Shown here in pieces: positions 26,503-34,736 of a stretch of DNA of 50,607 bases (position 1 is the stretch's first letter; each line of letters begins with the position of its first letter). The stretch spans positions 1 to 50,607 of the forward strand of contig CAAFVM010000016.1 in NCBI GenBank assembly GCA_900766495.1. Reading direction: 5' to 3'. The stretch comes from Clostridia bacterium. GTDB taxonomy: Bacteria; Bacillota; Clostridia; Christensenellales; Borkfalkiaceae. A program made the translations under genes and the position numbers. The notes under the pieces were generated by a model. The model saw nothing but the letters and a program-made list of their open reading frames with translations, was not told where the DNA came from and did no database searches.

Positions 26503-27886
26503 ATTCAAAGCGTTTTTCGCGCGCGTGGGCGCGTGGCTTAAAAAAGCCTGCTTCGCCACGGGCAGATGGTTGAAAAAAGCTTGTTTTGCAACGGGCAAAT
26601 GGTTTAAATCGGTGTTCGTTTCGGTAGACGGCAATCCGCCCAGAATGCGCACATGGCTTAAAAAACCCGGCGTGCAAACGGCTATCGCCTCGATTATATG
26701 CGCGCTTATAGGTATTTTGGTAGGTTTTTTGATTTTGCTTTGCGTAAGTCCGAGCCACGCCTTAAAAGGAATAGGCGATATACTCCGCGCGTATTTTAAG
26801 TTTCCCACGCAGAAATTGCGGCTTAAAAATTTAGGCAATATGCTGGTTAACGCCGCTCCGCTTATTATGTGTTCGCTTTCGGTTTTGTTCGCGTATAAAA
26901 CCGGATTGTTCAACATAGGCGTTGCGGGGCAGTTCTGCGTAGGTATTTGCGCCACGTTGTTTTCGGCTCTGGCATGGGGTTTGCCCTGGTATTTGTGCCT
27001 TTTGTTCTCTATTGCGGTAGGCGCGATTTGGGGTATGATTTCGGGCGCGTTCAAAGCGTTTTTCAACGTTAACGAAGTTATAGCCTGCATAATGACGAAC
27101 TGGATAGGTTTGTATTTAACCAACATAATTTTAAGCGACCCGCGGGTTATGAACGGAACTCTTTCGGAAACTTATAACGTTGCCGACAAGGCTCCGCAGG
27201 CAATAATACCGTCGCTCGGGCTTTCCGAGTTGTTCGGCAGCAAATACGTTACAATCGCCATAGTTTTGGTTGTTATAGTAGCCATAGCGGTTTCGGTCGT
27301 TTTGAAAAAGACCACTTTCGGTTACGAACTTAAAGCCACCGGGCTTAACAAACACGCGGCTAAATACGCCGGTATGAAAGAAAAACGCAACGTTATAGTT
27401 ACAATGGCTATAGCGGGCGGAATAGCCGCGGCGGGCGCTTCGTTTTTATATCTTTCGGGAATTAAAAACTACGTTACCGAAGCTTCTCTTCCCGCAACCG
27501 GGTTCAACGGAATAGCCGTTGCGTTCCTCGGCGGGCTCGACCCGATAGGCGTGCTTTTCGCGGGGTGCTTCATTCAACACATAATGACGGGCGGCGCTTA
27601 TCTCGACACTACTTATTACAACGCGCAGATTGCCGACCTTATGGTGGCGGTTATAATTTATCTTTGCGCGTTCGTGCTTTTCTTCCGCGGCGTTATTATT
27701 AAACGAATTGCCAAAATCGAGAAAAAAGCCGAGCTTAAAGCCGCGCTCGCCTCGGGAGCCGCTACAGCCGAAACAAAAACCGAAAACGTTGACGTGAAAG
27801 CGAAAGAAACGGTTAACGGCGACGTAGAGGTCAAGGAAGAAACCGACAGTTCGTTCGACGACGAAGACGAGGGGGGGGATTTATGA
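26495..27886 (+). CDS. Nucleoside ABC transporter permease 1
   Basis: A 463-residue permease of the BPD_transp_2 family (YufP-like) with about ten membrane segments. Family stretches are seen in VNAAPLIMCSLSVLFAYKTGLFNIGVAGQ and in GGLDPIGVLFAGCFIQHI. The ATG at 26495 is chosen because AAGAAGGGGG lies before it; a GTG at 26465 is in frame but lacks support. Before the first span the N-terminus carries an unusual 11-residue unit (WLKKACFATGR/K) at 14-24 and again at 25-35, then a partial WFKS. The C-terminus is a long Glu/Asp/Lys-rich cytoplasmic tail. It overlaps both neighbours. Confidence 0.92.
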   Translation: MDKFKAFFARVGAWLKKACFATGRWLKKACFATGKWFKSVFVSVDGNPPRMRTWLKKPGVQTAIASIICALIGILVGFLILLCVSPSHALKGIGDILRAYFKFPTQKLRLKNLGNMLVNAAPLIMCSLSVLFAYKTGLFNIGVAGQFCVGICATLFSALAWGLPWYLCLLFSIAVGAIWGMISGAFKAFFNVNEVIACIMTNWIGLYLTNIILSDPRVMNGTLSETYNVADKAPQAIIPSLGLSELFGSKYVTIAIVLVVIVAIAVSVVLKKTTFGYELKATGLNKHAAKYAGMKEKRNVIVTMAIAGGIAAAGASFLYLSGIKNYVTEASLPATGFNGIAVAFLGGLDPIGVLFAGCFIQHIMTGGAYLDTTYYNAQIADLMVAVIIYLCAFVLFFRGVIIKRIAKIEKKAELKAALASGAATAETKTENVDVKAKETVNGDVEVKEETDSSFDDEDEGGDL

Positions 27887-28821
27887 ATTTGCTTATTCAA
27901 TACACGTTTGTGTTTGCCGCCGTGCTTATAATGGTGGCGCTTGGCGGAATGTTTTCTGAAAGGAGCGGCGTTATTAACATAGGGTTAGAGGGCATAATGG
28001 TATTCGGCGCGTTGGGCGGAGCTATGACTTTGCACCTGCTTCCCGAAAATTTCCCCGGTTTTTTAACCGTAATTCTCACCTTGCTTGCAAGCGCCGCCGC
28101 AGGTCTGCTTTCGTCGCTTTTGCTTGCCGTGGCATGCATAAATTTCAAAGCCGACCAAACCCTTGCGGGCACCGCGCTCAATATGATTGCTCCGGCCGCC
28201 GCTACCGTGCTTGTTAAGGCTTACAATATGAACACTATCGGCAAAAGCTCGCCGGAAATCAACTATTATACTCAACGCCAACCGTTTTTGTTCAATATAG
28301 GCGGCGTGGAATTCAGTTGGTTTATAGTGGTTGCAATCGTGCTGTTTGTTGTGGCTGCCGTCGTTTTGTATAAAACCCGTTTCGGACTGCGTTTGCGTTC
28401 GTGCGGCGAACACCCGCAGGCTGCCGACAGCGTGGGCATAAACGTTTATAAAATGCGTTACGCGGGCGTGCTTATTTCGGGTGCTTTAGGCGGAATAGGA
28501 GGCATTATTTATGTTGCTTCGGTTAACAGCAGCTGGCGTTTCGATATGGGCGTTGCGGGAGCCGGGTTCCTCGCTCTTGCCGTTATGATTTTCGGTCAGT
28601 GGAAGCCGGGGCGCATAGCTCTTTCCGGTTTGTTGTTCGCGTTGTTTCTTGCGCTTTCAAACGTTTACGGAGCGTTCCCGGCTCTTAAAAACTTGGGCAT
28701 TAACGGTTCGTTCTATACGATGCTTCCTTACATAGTTTCGCTTGTGGTGCTCGCGTTTACGTCGAAAAAATCGCGCGCGCCTAAAGCCGAGGGCGTGCCT
28801 TACGATAAAGGAATGCGATAA
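27883..28821 (+). CDS. Nucleoside ABC transporter permease 2
   Basis: A 312-residue BPD_transp_2 permease (YufQ-like), the expected heterodimer partner of the preceding permease. The characteristic RSGVINIGLEGIMVFGALGG and the FGLRLRSCGEHPQAADSVGI loop are present, with about nine hydrophobic segments. Its ATG overlaps the upstream stop by four bases (ATGA). The set of BMP lipoprotein, double ATPase and two permeases is a complete nucleoside importer; the ribokinase 500 bases downstream could act on released ribose. Confidence 0.93.
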   Translation: MNLLIQYTFVFAAVLIMVALGGMFSERSGVINIGLEGIMVFGALGGAMTLHLLPENFPGFLTVILTLLASAAAGLLSSLLLAVACINFKADQTLAGTALNMIAPAAATVLVKAYNMNTIGKSSPEINYYTQRQPFLFNIGGVEFSWFIVVAIVLFVVAAVVLYKTRFGLRLRSCGEHPQAADSVGINVYKMRYAGVLISGALGGIGGIIYVASVNSSWRFDMGVAGAGFLALAVMIFGQWKPGRIALSGLLFALFLALSNVYGAFPALKNLGINGSFYTMLPYIVSLVVLAFTSKKSRAPKAEGVPYDKGMR

Positions 28822-28886
28822 AAAAACAGAATACGTCCGCGCGGTTTTACTGCTTTAAAAATTAAGCCGCGCGGGGGTATATAAAT

Positions 28887-28979
28887 TTGAGTTTTATCGT
28901 TTTTTCGGCGGGCAATATTCGTATTATAACTGCTGTCGCGGCGGCTGTTGTAGCTGCCGTTGTCGCGGTATTGGCGTAA
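28887..28979 (+). CDS. Possible 30-residue hydrophobic peptide
   Basis: A TTG-initiated frame preceded by GGGGG (28872-28877) encodes 30 residues, the last 18 almost entirely Ala, Val and Leu, which could form one membrane span. I do not recognise it. It lies in the 256-base gap between the permease and tRNA-Ala, behind a CCGCGCGG inverted repeat. The rare start codon and low complexity make it uncertain. Confidence 0.2.
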   Translation: MSFIVFSAGNIRIITAVAAAVVAAVVAVLA

Positions 28980-29032
28980 CTTCTTTTAACGCGAAAGGAA
29001 ATAACATTTTCTGTAAAACGGTATAAAAGCAT

Positions 29033-29061
29033 TTGACATTTACTAATTCTTTTGTTAAAAT
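29033..29061 (+). promoter_or_regulatory. tRNA-Ala promoter
   Basis: TTGACA at 29033-29038, a 17-bp spacer and TAAAAT at 29056-29061 with an upstream TG. The predicted start lies about 10 bases before the mature tRNA. Confidence 0.75.
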
Positions 29062-29077
29062 GGGATAGTATCCGGAT

Positions 29078-29153
29078 GGGGATATGGCTCAGTTGGTAGA
29101 GCGTCGCGTTCGCAACGCGAAGGCCGTGAGTTCGAATCTCATTATCTCCACCA
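29078..29153 (+). tRNA. tRNA-Ala (anticodon CGC)
   Basis: A complete 76-base cloverleaf: acceptor GGGGATA/TATCTCC, D arm GCTC/GAGC, anticodon stem TCGCG/CGCGA with loop TTCGCAA, T arm GTGAG/CTCAT with TTCGAAT, and an encoded CCA. The acceptor has the G3-U70 pair that defines alanine tRNAs, in agreement with anticodon CGC. It reads GCG codons, which are frequent in the GC-richer genes here. Confidence 0.96.
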
Positions 29154-29159
29154 CATTCA

Positions 29160-29208
29160 AATAATCCGAACGCTCGCTGAAATTTTAGCTTTGTTCGGAT
29201 TATTTTTA
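29160..29208 (+). terminator. tRNA-Ala terminator
   Basis: A perfect 12-bp inverted repeat AATAATCCGAAC/GTTCGGATTATT is followed by TTTTTATA seven bases after the tRNA CCA end. Confidence 0.85.
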
Positions 29209-29320
29209 TAAACGCAGAAATAATTTTAACGTAAAAAACGAAAACGCTTTAGCGTCTGCGCGAATGAATAAAATTTGCGGCTTCGGCGAAGAGAAAAACG
29301 AAAAGCGTGAGGAAGAAAAA

Positions 29321-30193
29321 ATGAGAAAAATTTATATATTCGGAAGCATAAATACCGACCTTGTAATATCGTCGCCGTATGTGCCGAAAAGCGGGGAAAC
29401 GGTCACCGGCGGGGACTTTTTTATCGCGGGGGGCGGTAAAGGAGCAAATCAGGCGGTTGCGGCTGCAAGGCTTGGCGGCAACGTGAAATTTTGCGGCGCG
29501 GTCGGAAACGACGGGTTCGGAAACGACTGCTTAAACTCTTTTAAAAAAGAAAATATCGACGTTTCGTGCGTGCGCGCGATTGACGGCGTGCCTACGGGCG
29601 TTGCGGTTATTGTGGTTGCCGGCGGCGATAATCGCATAATTTTGGATAAAGGCGCCAACGCAAAACTCTGCTTTGCCGACGCCGATAAATTCTTAAAGGA
29701 AGCCGAGGCGGGCGACGTATTTTTAACTCAACTTGAAAACCCGGTAGAGGTTGTGGGCTACGCTTTGCAAAAAGCAAAAGAAAAGGGCATGTTCACAGTG
29801 CTTAATCCCGCGCCCGCAAACAAAGAAATTTGCAAATATTTCGCGTTTGTCGACCTTATAACTCCCAACGAAAGCGAGCTTGAACTTTTCGGCGGAAAAG
29901 GCGAACTGTTTAGTTGCGGCGTGAAAAAAATAGTTACCACGCTCGGCTCGAAAGGATATGAAATCGCCGACGAAGCAGGCGCGAAAGTTTACCCCTGCGT
30001 TAAGGTTTCGGCTGTAGATACCACCGCGGCGGGCGATACGCTTTGCGGCGGCTTGGTCGTAGGGCTTGCTTCGGGAAAAACTCTTGAAGAAGCGTGCGCG
30101 TTCGGCAGTAAAGCGGCTTCCATCGCCTGCACGAGAAAGGGCGCGCAACCCTCTATTCCCACGGTAAAAGAGGTAGAAGATTTTAAAGGCTGA
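29321..30193 (+). CDS. rbsK: Ribokinase
   Basis: A 290-residue PfkB-family sugar kinase converting ribose to ribose 5-phosphate with ATP. It opens IYIFGSINTDLVI. The sugar-binding GGDFFIAGGGKGANQA lies near 32-47, and the C-terminal signature DTTAAGDTLCGG contains the catalytic Asp239. An alanine replaces the first glycine of the usual GAGD, a known variation. The ATG at 29321 is chosen over 29264 because GAGGAAG lies before it. It follows the nucleoside importer and tRNA-Ala, so a role in nucleoside-derived ribose salvage is likely but inferred. Confidence 0.9.
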   Translation: MRKIYIFGSINTDLVISSPYVPKSGETVTGGDFFIAGGGKGANQAVAAARLGGNVKFCGAVGNDGFGNDCLNSFKKENIDVSCVRAIDGVPTGVAVIVVAGGDNRIILDKGANAKLCFADADKFLKEAEAGDVFLTQLENPVEVVGYALQKAKEKGMFTVLNPAPANKEICKYFAFVDLITPNESELELFGGKGELFSCGVKKIVTTLGSKGYEIADEAGAKVYPCVKVSAVDTTAAGDTLCGGLVVGLASGKTLEEACAFGSKAASIACTRKGAQPSIPTVKEVEDFKG

Positions 30194-30240
30194 TTTGCTT
30201 TTTATTCGGCTTTTTATTCCGCTTATTTTTTTGCGAATAT

Positions 30241-30262
30241 GCGGTTAACGGCGTTATAGCCC
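30241..30262 (+). repeat. Dispersed CTTATAG-related repeat, copy behind rbsK
   Basis: GCGGTTAACGGCGTTATAGC lies 48 bases after the rbsK stop, followed by CCCACATTTTAAC. It aligns with the copies at 48869 (same strand) and 22367 (opposite strand). Confidence 0.5.
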
Positions 30263-30305
30263 CACATTTTAACTAAAAGCGAAACAAAAAATATTATAAA
30301 ATTTT

Positions 30306-30341
30306 AAACGACGACTTAAAAAAACAGGTCGCCGTTTTTTT
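30306..30341 (+). terminator. rbsK terminator
   Basis: The arms AACGACGAC and GTCGCCGTT (one mismatch) enclose an A-rich loop and are followed by a T7 run. Confidence 0.8.
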
Positions 30342-30673
30342 ATGCCAGCCGTTTTAGTTTGCGATTTTTGCGGCAGCGGTTTTTAATTCGTTTTTTATAG
30401 TGCGAGAATTTTGCGTTTTTAAGCTGTTGCCGCATTTAAATACAAAAAACGGTGATAGAACTAATAAATCAATAGTTAATTATACGTTTTTTATTAAAAA
30501 CTCGGCTAATAATCACAAAATTTTCACAGTATAATCAAAAACGGTTGTAATAATTTTATTTAAGTGATATACTTTATTATAATAGTTTATTATAATAATT
30601 GCACGTTAATGGCAGAATTGACTTAAATCGCGAATAAAAAACGAACAGCCGAGTTTTGCTTGGAGTATTAAAA
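30342..30673. other. AT-rich leader region before the polysaccharide locus
   Basis: I see no gene in these 332 bases. TATAAT occurs at 30530, 30578 and 30591, the last two inside a direct repeat of TTTATTATAATA (30573-30584 and 30586-30597). None has a good -35 at 16-18 bp, so the promoter of the locus cannot be fixed. No ops/JUMPstart element was noticed. Confidence 0.4.
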
Positions 30674-31876
30674 ATGAAAGTTCCTTTTTCTCCGCCCGAT
30701 ATATCGGAGCTTGAAATCAACGAGGTTGCCGCAGCTTTACGTTCGGGGTGGATAACTACCGGTCCTCGGACGAAATTGCTCGAGAGCAAAATAGCCGAAT
30801 GGCTCGGCGTGAAAAAATGCGTTTGTTTAAATTCTCAAACGGCTTGTGCCGAAATGGCACTGCACGTTTTGGGTATAGGCGAGGGCGACGAGGTTATAAC
30901 TTGCGCATATACGTATACCGCTTCGGCTTCGGTCGCTTGCCACGTGGGCGCTACGCTTAAACTTATCGATACGCAACCCGATTGCCTCGAAATGGATTAT
31001 GACGCGCTTGAAAAAGCAATAACCGAAAAAACAAAAGTTATTATTCCGGTCGATTTGGGCGGCGTGCCGTGCGACTATAACCGCATATTCGAAATAGTCG
31101 AACGGAAAAAGAATTTATTTAAACCCGCCAACGAAATTCAGCGGGCAATGGGAAGAATTGCCGTTTGCGCGGATACGGCGCATGCGTTCGGTGCAAAAAT
31201 AAACGGAAAAATGATAGGCGGCGTTGCCGATTTTTCGTCGTTCAGTTTTCACGCCGTAAAAAACTTTACTACGGCGGAGGGCGGCGCTTTAACGTGGCGT
31301 ACCATTGACGGCATAGACGACGAAGAAATATATCATAAATTGCAGCTTTTAAGTTTGCACGGGCAATCGAAAGACGCTTTGGCAAAAAACAAACTCGGCG
31401 CGTGGGAATACGACATAGTAGGTCCCTGGTATAAATGCAATATGACCGACGTAGCCGCGGCTATAGGTTTGAAGCAATTCGAACGCTATCCCGAAATGCT
31501 GAAAAGGCGCAAAGAAATAATAAGCCGCTACGACGAAAAACTTAAACCTCTCGGCGTTGAGGTTTTGCCGCATTTTACAAGCGAACACGAGTCGTCGGGG
31601 CATCTTTACATAACGCAAATTCCGAATATTACATATGAGCAACGCGGAGAGATTATAGAAAAAATGGCGGAGCGCGAAATCGCTTGTAACGTGCATTATA
31701 AACCGCTTCCCATGCATACGGCTTATAAAAATTTAGGTTTCGATATTAAAGATTACCAGAACGCTTATAATCATTTCGCTCACGAAATTACGTTGCCGCT
31801 TCATACGTGCTTAACCGACGAGCAGGTAAGTTACGTTATAGATAATTACGTGGATATTTTACGGGAGTATATTTGA
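30674..31876 (+). CDS. DegT/DnrJ/EryC1/StrS-type PLP aminotransferase
   Basis: A 400-residue sugar aminotransferase that transfers an amino group to a keto-sugar nucleotide. The opening VPFSPPDISELEINEV, the TGPRTKLLE stretch and the ADTAHAFGAKI motif are typical. The PLP-binding lysine is Lys196 in SFHAVKNFTTAEGGAL. A 4-keto sugar is the expected substrate, perhaps the product of the dehydratase encoded at 43888 or of an enzyme outside this locus. ATG 30674 has GGAG eleven bases before it; a TTG at 30656 is less likely. It is the first gene of the locus and overlaps the next by TGATG. Confidence 0.92.
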   Translation: MKVPFSPPDISELEINEVAAALRSGWITTGPRTKLLESKIAEWLGVKKCVCLNSQTACAEMALHVLGIGEGDEVITCAYTYTASASVACHVGATLKLIDTQPDCLEMDYDALEKAITEKTKVIIPVDLGGVPCDYNRIFEIVERKKNLFKPANEIQRAMGRIAVCADTAHAFGAKINGKMIGGVADFSSFSFHAVKNFTTAEGGALTWRTIDGIDDEEIYHKLQLLSLHGQSKDALAKNKLGAWEYDIVGPWYKCNMTDVAAAIGLKQFERYPEMLKRRKEIISRYDEKLKPLGVEVLPHFTSEHESSGHLYITQIPNITYEQRGEIIEKMAEREIACNVHYKPLPMHTAYKNLGFDIKDYQNAYNHFAHEITLPLHTCLTDEQVSYVIDNYVDILREYI

Positions 31877-32619
31877 TGCTTGTAAAAAAATGGGAAAAAC
31901 TGCCCGTAGAACTACAAAACGAAGAAGTGCGGGAATATTACGAAATTTTGCGAAAAAAGAACTTTTCGTTGTTCTTAAAGCGTTTGTTCGATATAGTTGT
32001 TTCCGCCTTGTTGTTGGTTTTACTTTCTCCCACTTTTCTTATTTTGGCAATAGCCGTTAAAGTTGACAGCAAAGGTCCTGTTTTTTACAGACAAGAGCGA
32101 ATTACTCAATATGGCAAGAGGTTCAGAATATTTAAGTTCCGCTCGATGGTTCAAAACGCCGATAGCGGTTCGCAAGTTACCGTAGATAACGATGCTCGCG
32201 TGACTAAAGTAGGGAAGTTTATTCGTAAATATAGGTTAGACGAAATAAGTCAGCTTATCGATATTTTTCGCGGGACGATGACTTTTGTGGGAACTCGACC
32301 GGAAGTATATAAATACGTTGAAAAATACAGCCCCGAAATGTTGGCTACGTTATTGTTGCCTGCAGGTGTAACCAGCCGCGCGAGCATCTATTATAAAGAC
32401 GAAGCCGAGTTGCTAAACGGAGTCGACGATACCGATAAAGTTTACGTTGAAAAAATTCTTCCCGCAAAAATGTATTATAACCTGAAAGCTATAAAAGAGT
32501 TCAGCCTTTTCGGCGATTTGAAAACTATGTTTATGACGGTGTTCGCCGTACTCGGAAAAGAATATAAAGGCGATTACGACGGGGAAGAAAAGGAAGAGCC
32601 AAAAAAACTAAAAAGTTAA
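31876..32619 (+). CDS. Initiating sugar-phosphate (undecaprenyl-phosphate) transferase
   Basis: A 247-residue monotopic phosphoglycosyl transferase of the bacterial sugar transferase family. It transfers a sugar 1-phosphate from a UDP-sugar to undecaprenyl phosphate to start each repeat unit. One membrane segment lies near 37-60 (FDIVVSALLLVLLSPTF), followed by KGPVFYRQERITQYGKRFRIFKFRSM and RLDEISQLIDI, then VGTRPEV, all hallmark stretches. The catalytic Asp-Glu is in LDEIS. The ATG overlaps the aminotransferase stop. Its sugar could be the amino sugar made by that neighbour, but this is inferred. Confidence 0.94.
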   Translation: MLVKKWEKLPVELQNEEVREYYEILRKKNFSLFLKRLFDIVVSALLLVLLSPTFLILAIAVKVDSKGPVFYRQERITQYGKRFRIFKFRSMVQNADSGSQVTVDNDARVTKVGKFIRKYRLDEISQLIDIFRGTMTFVGTRPEVYKYVEKYSPEMLATLLLPAGVTSRASIYYKDEAELLNGVDDTDKVYVEKILPAKMYYNLKAIKEFSLFGDLKTMFMTVFAVLGKEYKGDYDGEEKEEPKKLKS

Positions 32620-32628
32620 AGCGGGTTG

Positions 32629-33489
32629 ATGAAAATGCAAGCGATAGAGTTAAAAAACGACAAAAAAGAATCGGAACCGTTTTCGGTTCTGATGTCGTTA
32701 TATTATAAAGAGAATCCCGAATATTTAAAGGAAAGCTTAAGCAGCGTTTTAAACCAAACCGTAAAGCCTAATCAAATAGTAATAGTAAAGGACGGTCCTC
32801 TTACCGAAGAACTCGATTGCGTTTTAAACGATTACGTTACGGCTTTGCCCGAGCTTTATATGATAGTGCCGCTTGAAAAAAATCAAGGGCTCGGGCTTGC
32901 GTTAAGGGAAGGAATATTGCATTGCAAATATGAGTTGGTTGCCAGAATGGACACCGACGATATTGCGCGACGAGATAGGTTCGAACTTCAGCTGAAAGAA
33001 TTTGAAAAAGATAATTCCTTGGATATATGCGGCAGCCATGTTCTGGAATTTGAGGGAACTATTGATAATATAGTTGCAAAAAGAACGGTTCCGCTCGACG
33101 ACGGCGATATAAAGAAATATCAAAAAAGGCGCGACGCGTTTAATCACCCATCCGTAATGTATAAAAAATCGAAAGTGCTCGAAGCGGGCAACTATCAAAA
33201 TTGTTTGTTGATGGAAGATACATACTTATGGGTTAATATGTTTTTGCATGGTGCAAAAGGTAAAAACATAGACGATTTTTTGCTGTATTTTCGCGTCGGT
33301 AAAGATATGTTCGAACGCCGAGGCGGCTGGTCTTATTACAAAAAATATAAGCAGGGGCGAAAAAAGGTTTATAAAACCGGTTATATAAGTTGGTGGGATT
33401 ATCGTTGGACTTTAATGGTTCAATTTATAGTAGCGTTAATGCCGAATAAGTTGAGGACGTTTGTGTTTAAAAAAATATTGCACAAATGA
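32629..33489 (+). CDS. Glycosyltransferase family 2
   Basis: A 286-residue GT-A enzyme. The nucleotide-binding opening FSVLMSLYYKENPEYLKESLSS and the metal-binding DTDD (MDTDDIARRDRFE near 104-116) are clear. The HPSVMYKKS region follows in the acceptor half. It resembles the AmsE/WfgS-like GT2 branch that extends O-antigen or capsule units. No membrane span is evident until a weak C-terminal hydrophobic stretch, so it probably works at the inner face of the membrane. ATG 32629 follows GCGGG; a second in-frame ATG six bases on is also possible. Donor and linkage cannot be read from the sequence. Confidence 0.9.
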   Translation: MKMQAIELKNDKKESEPFSVLMSLYYKENPEYLKESLSSVLNQTVKPNQIVIVKDGPLTEELDCVLNDYVTALPELYMIVPLEKNQGLGLALREGILHCKYELVARMDTDDIARRDRFELQLKEFEKDNSLDICGSHVLEFEGTIDNIVAKRTVPLDDGDIKKYQKRRDAFNHPSVMYKKSKVLEAGNYQNCLLMEDTYLWVNMFLHGAKGKNIDDFLLYFRVGKDMFERRGGWSYYKKYKQGRKKVYKTGYISWWDYRWTLMVQFIVALMPNKLRTFVFKKILHK

Positions 33490-33498
33490 GGGTTTTTA

Positions 33499-34308
33499 AT
33501 GGACGAAAGTAAAGAGTTAAAACAAAAACTTTTAAATATGCTAAAATGGTTTCATGCGTTTTGCAAGGAACACGGATTAAGGTATTACGCGTTGGGCGGA
33601 ACAATGCTCGGCGCGGTAAGGCATAAAGGTTTTATTCCGTGGGACGACGACGTAGACCTCGGAATGCCGCGGTGCGATTATGAAAAGCTGATTGACTTGA
33701 CGCGCGACCTTAAAGGGAAATATCTGCTTGAAAGCCCGAAGCAAGGCAAAAAAGATTTTGTTTACGCTTATTGCAAACTTTACGATACTTCAACCACTTT
33801 AATAGAAAATACTCGTTATAAAACGAAGCGCGGAGTTTATTTGGATATTTTTCCGCTTGACGGAATAGGCGACAGCTATGAAGAAAGTCGAAATAATTAT
33901 AAGAAAATAACAAGACTTAATAATTTGCTTATGCTTAAAGTCGCAGGGTTCAGAAAAGGGCGTAAACTATATAAAAATTTAGGTGTGGCATTATTCAGAA
34001 TTATTCCGCTAAATCCTAAAAAAATTCTTTATAAATTAGATAAAACATGCGCCGCGTTAAGTTTTGACGATAAAGCCTTTGTGGGAAATTTGACAGGTGC
34101 GTGGGGATTCAGGGAAGTTGTGCCTTATGATGTAATGGGAACTCCTGCGTTATATGATTTTGAAGATTTACAGATTTACGGAGCGGCAAAACCCGACGAA
34201 TACTTAACGAGTTTATACGGCGACTGGCGAAAATTGCCGCCGATAGAGAAACAAGTTACTCACCACGATTTTATTGAAATAAATTTAAATAAGTCATATT
34301 TAGATTAA
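33499..34308 (+). CDS. LicD-family phosphotransferase (module 1)
   Basis: A 269-residue LicD protein. The nucleotidyltransferase-fold core reads YALGGTMLGAVRHKG then IPWDDDVDLGM, with metal-binding Asp49-51. KPDEYLTSLYGDW and PPIEKQ near the C-terminus are also family features. LicD enzymes move a phospho-alcohol such as phosphocholine from a CDP carrier onto a glycan. The adjacent gene encodes a TagD-like cytidylyltransferase, so glycerol phosphate from CDP-glycerol is the simplest substrate guess. The SD GAGGG precedes the ATG. A second LicD is encoded at 40637. Confidence 0.9.
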   Translation: MDESKELKQKLLNMLKWFHAFCKEHGLRYYALGGTMLGAVRHKGFIPWDDDVDLGMPRCDYEKLIDLTRDLKGKYLLESPKQGKKDFVYAYCKLYDTSTTLIENTRYKTKRGVYLDIFPLDGIGDSYEESRNNYKKITRLNNLLMLKVAGFRKGRKLYKNLGVALFRIIPLNPKKILYKLDKTCAALSFDDKAFVGNLTGAWGFREVVPYDVMGTPALYDFEDLQIYGAAKPDEYLTSLYGDWRKLPPIEKQVTHHDFIEINLNKSYLD

Positions 34309-34323
34309 AAGTTAAGGAAAATT

Positions 34324-34716
34324 ATGAAAAGGGTTATTACTTACGGAACGTTCGATTTGCTTCACTACGGGCATATTAATTTGCTTAAACGCGCGAAAGC
34401 TTTAGGTGATTATCTGATTGTTGCCGTTTCTACCGACGAATTTAATTGGAATCAGAAAAATAAAAAGTGCTATTTTACATATGAGCAACGGAAAGCTTTG
34501 GTTGAGTCTATAAGGTATGTGGATTTAGTTATTCCCGAAACTTGTTGGGAGCAAAAAAGAAGCGATATACGCGAGTATCATATAGATACTTTCGTTATGG
34601 GTGACGATTGGACGGGAAAATTCGATTTTCTGAAAGAAGAGGGAGCGGAAGTAGTATATTTACCGCGAACGCCCGAAATAAGCACTACTCAAATAAAAAA
34701 AGATTTACATCGATAA
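34324..34716 (+). CDS. tagD: Glycerol-3-phosphate cytidylyltransferase-like (module 1)
   Basis: A 130-residue cytidylyltransferase with the size and motifs of TagD: GTFDLLHYGHINLLKRAK with the HxGH site at 14-17, and RTPEISTTQIKKDL at the end. TagD makes CDP-glycerol from CTP and glycerol 3-phosphate. It follows the LicD gene by 15 bases with an AAGGA site, which points to a two-gene unit that makes and transfers an activated phospho-polyol. The exact polyol is inferred from family resemblance. The next gene is AT-richer and starts 20 bases later. Confidence 0.9.
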   Translation: MKRVITYGTFDLLHYGHINLLKRAKALGDYLIVAVSTDEFNWNQKNKKCYFTYEQRKALVESIRYVDLVIPETCWEQKRSDIREYHIDTFVMGDDWTGKFDFLKEEGAEVVYLPRTPEISTTQIKKDLHR

Positions 34717-34736
34717 ATGAAAGTTTTTATAGAAAT

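Noticed and set aside
25402..27126. 574-residue minus-strand open frame opposite the nucleoside ATPase and permease genes
   Set aside because: It overlaps two clearly real genes, has no family resemblance, and arises because the real genes avoid codons that would read as stops on the other strand.
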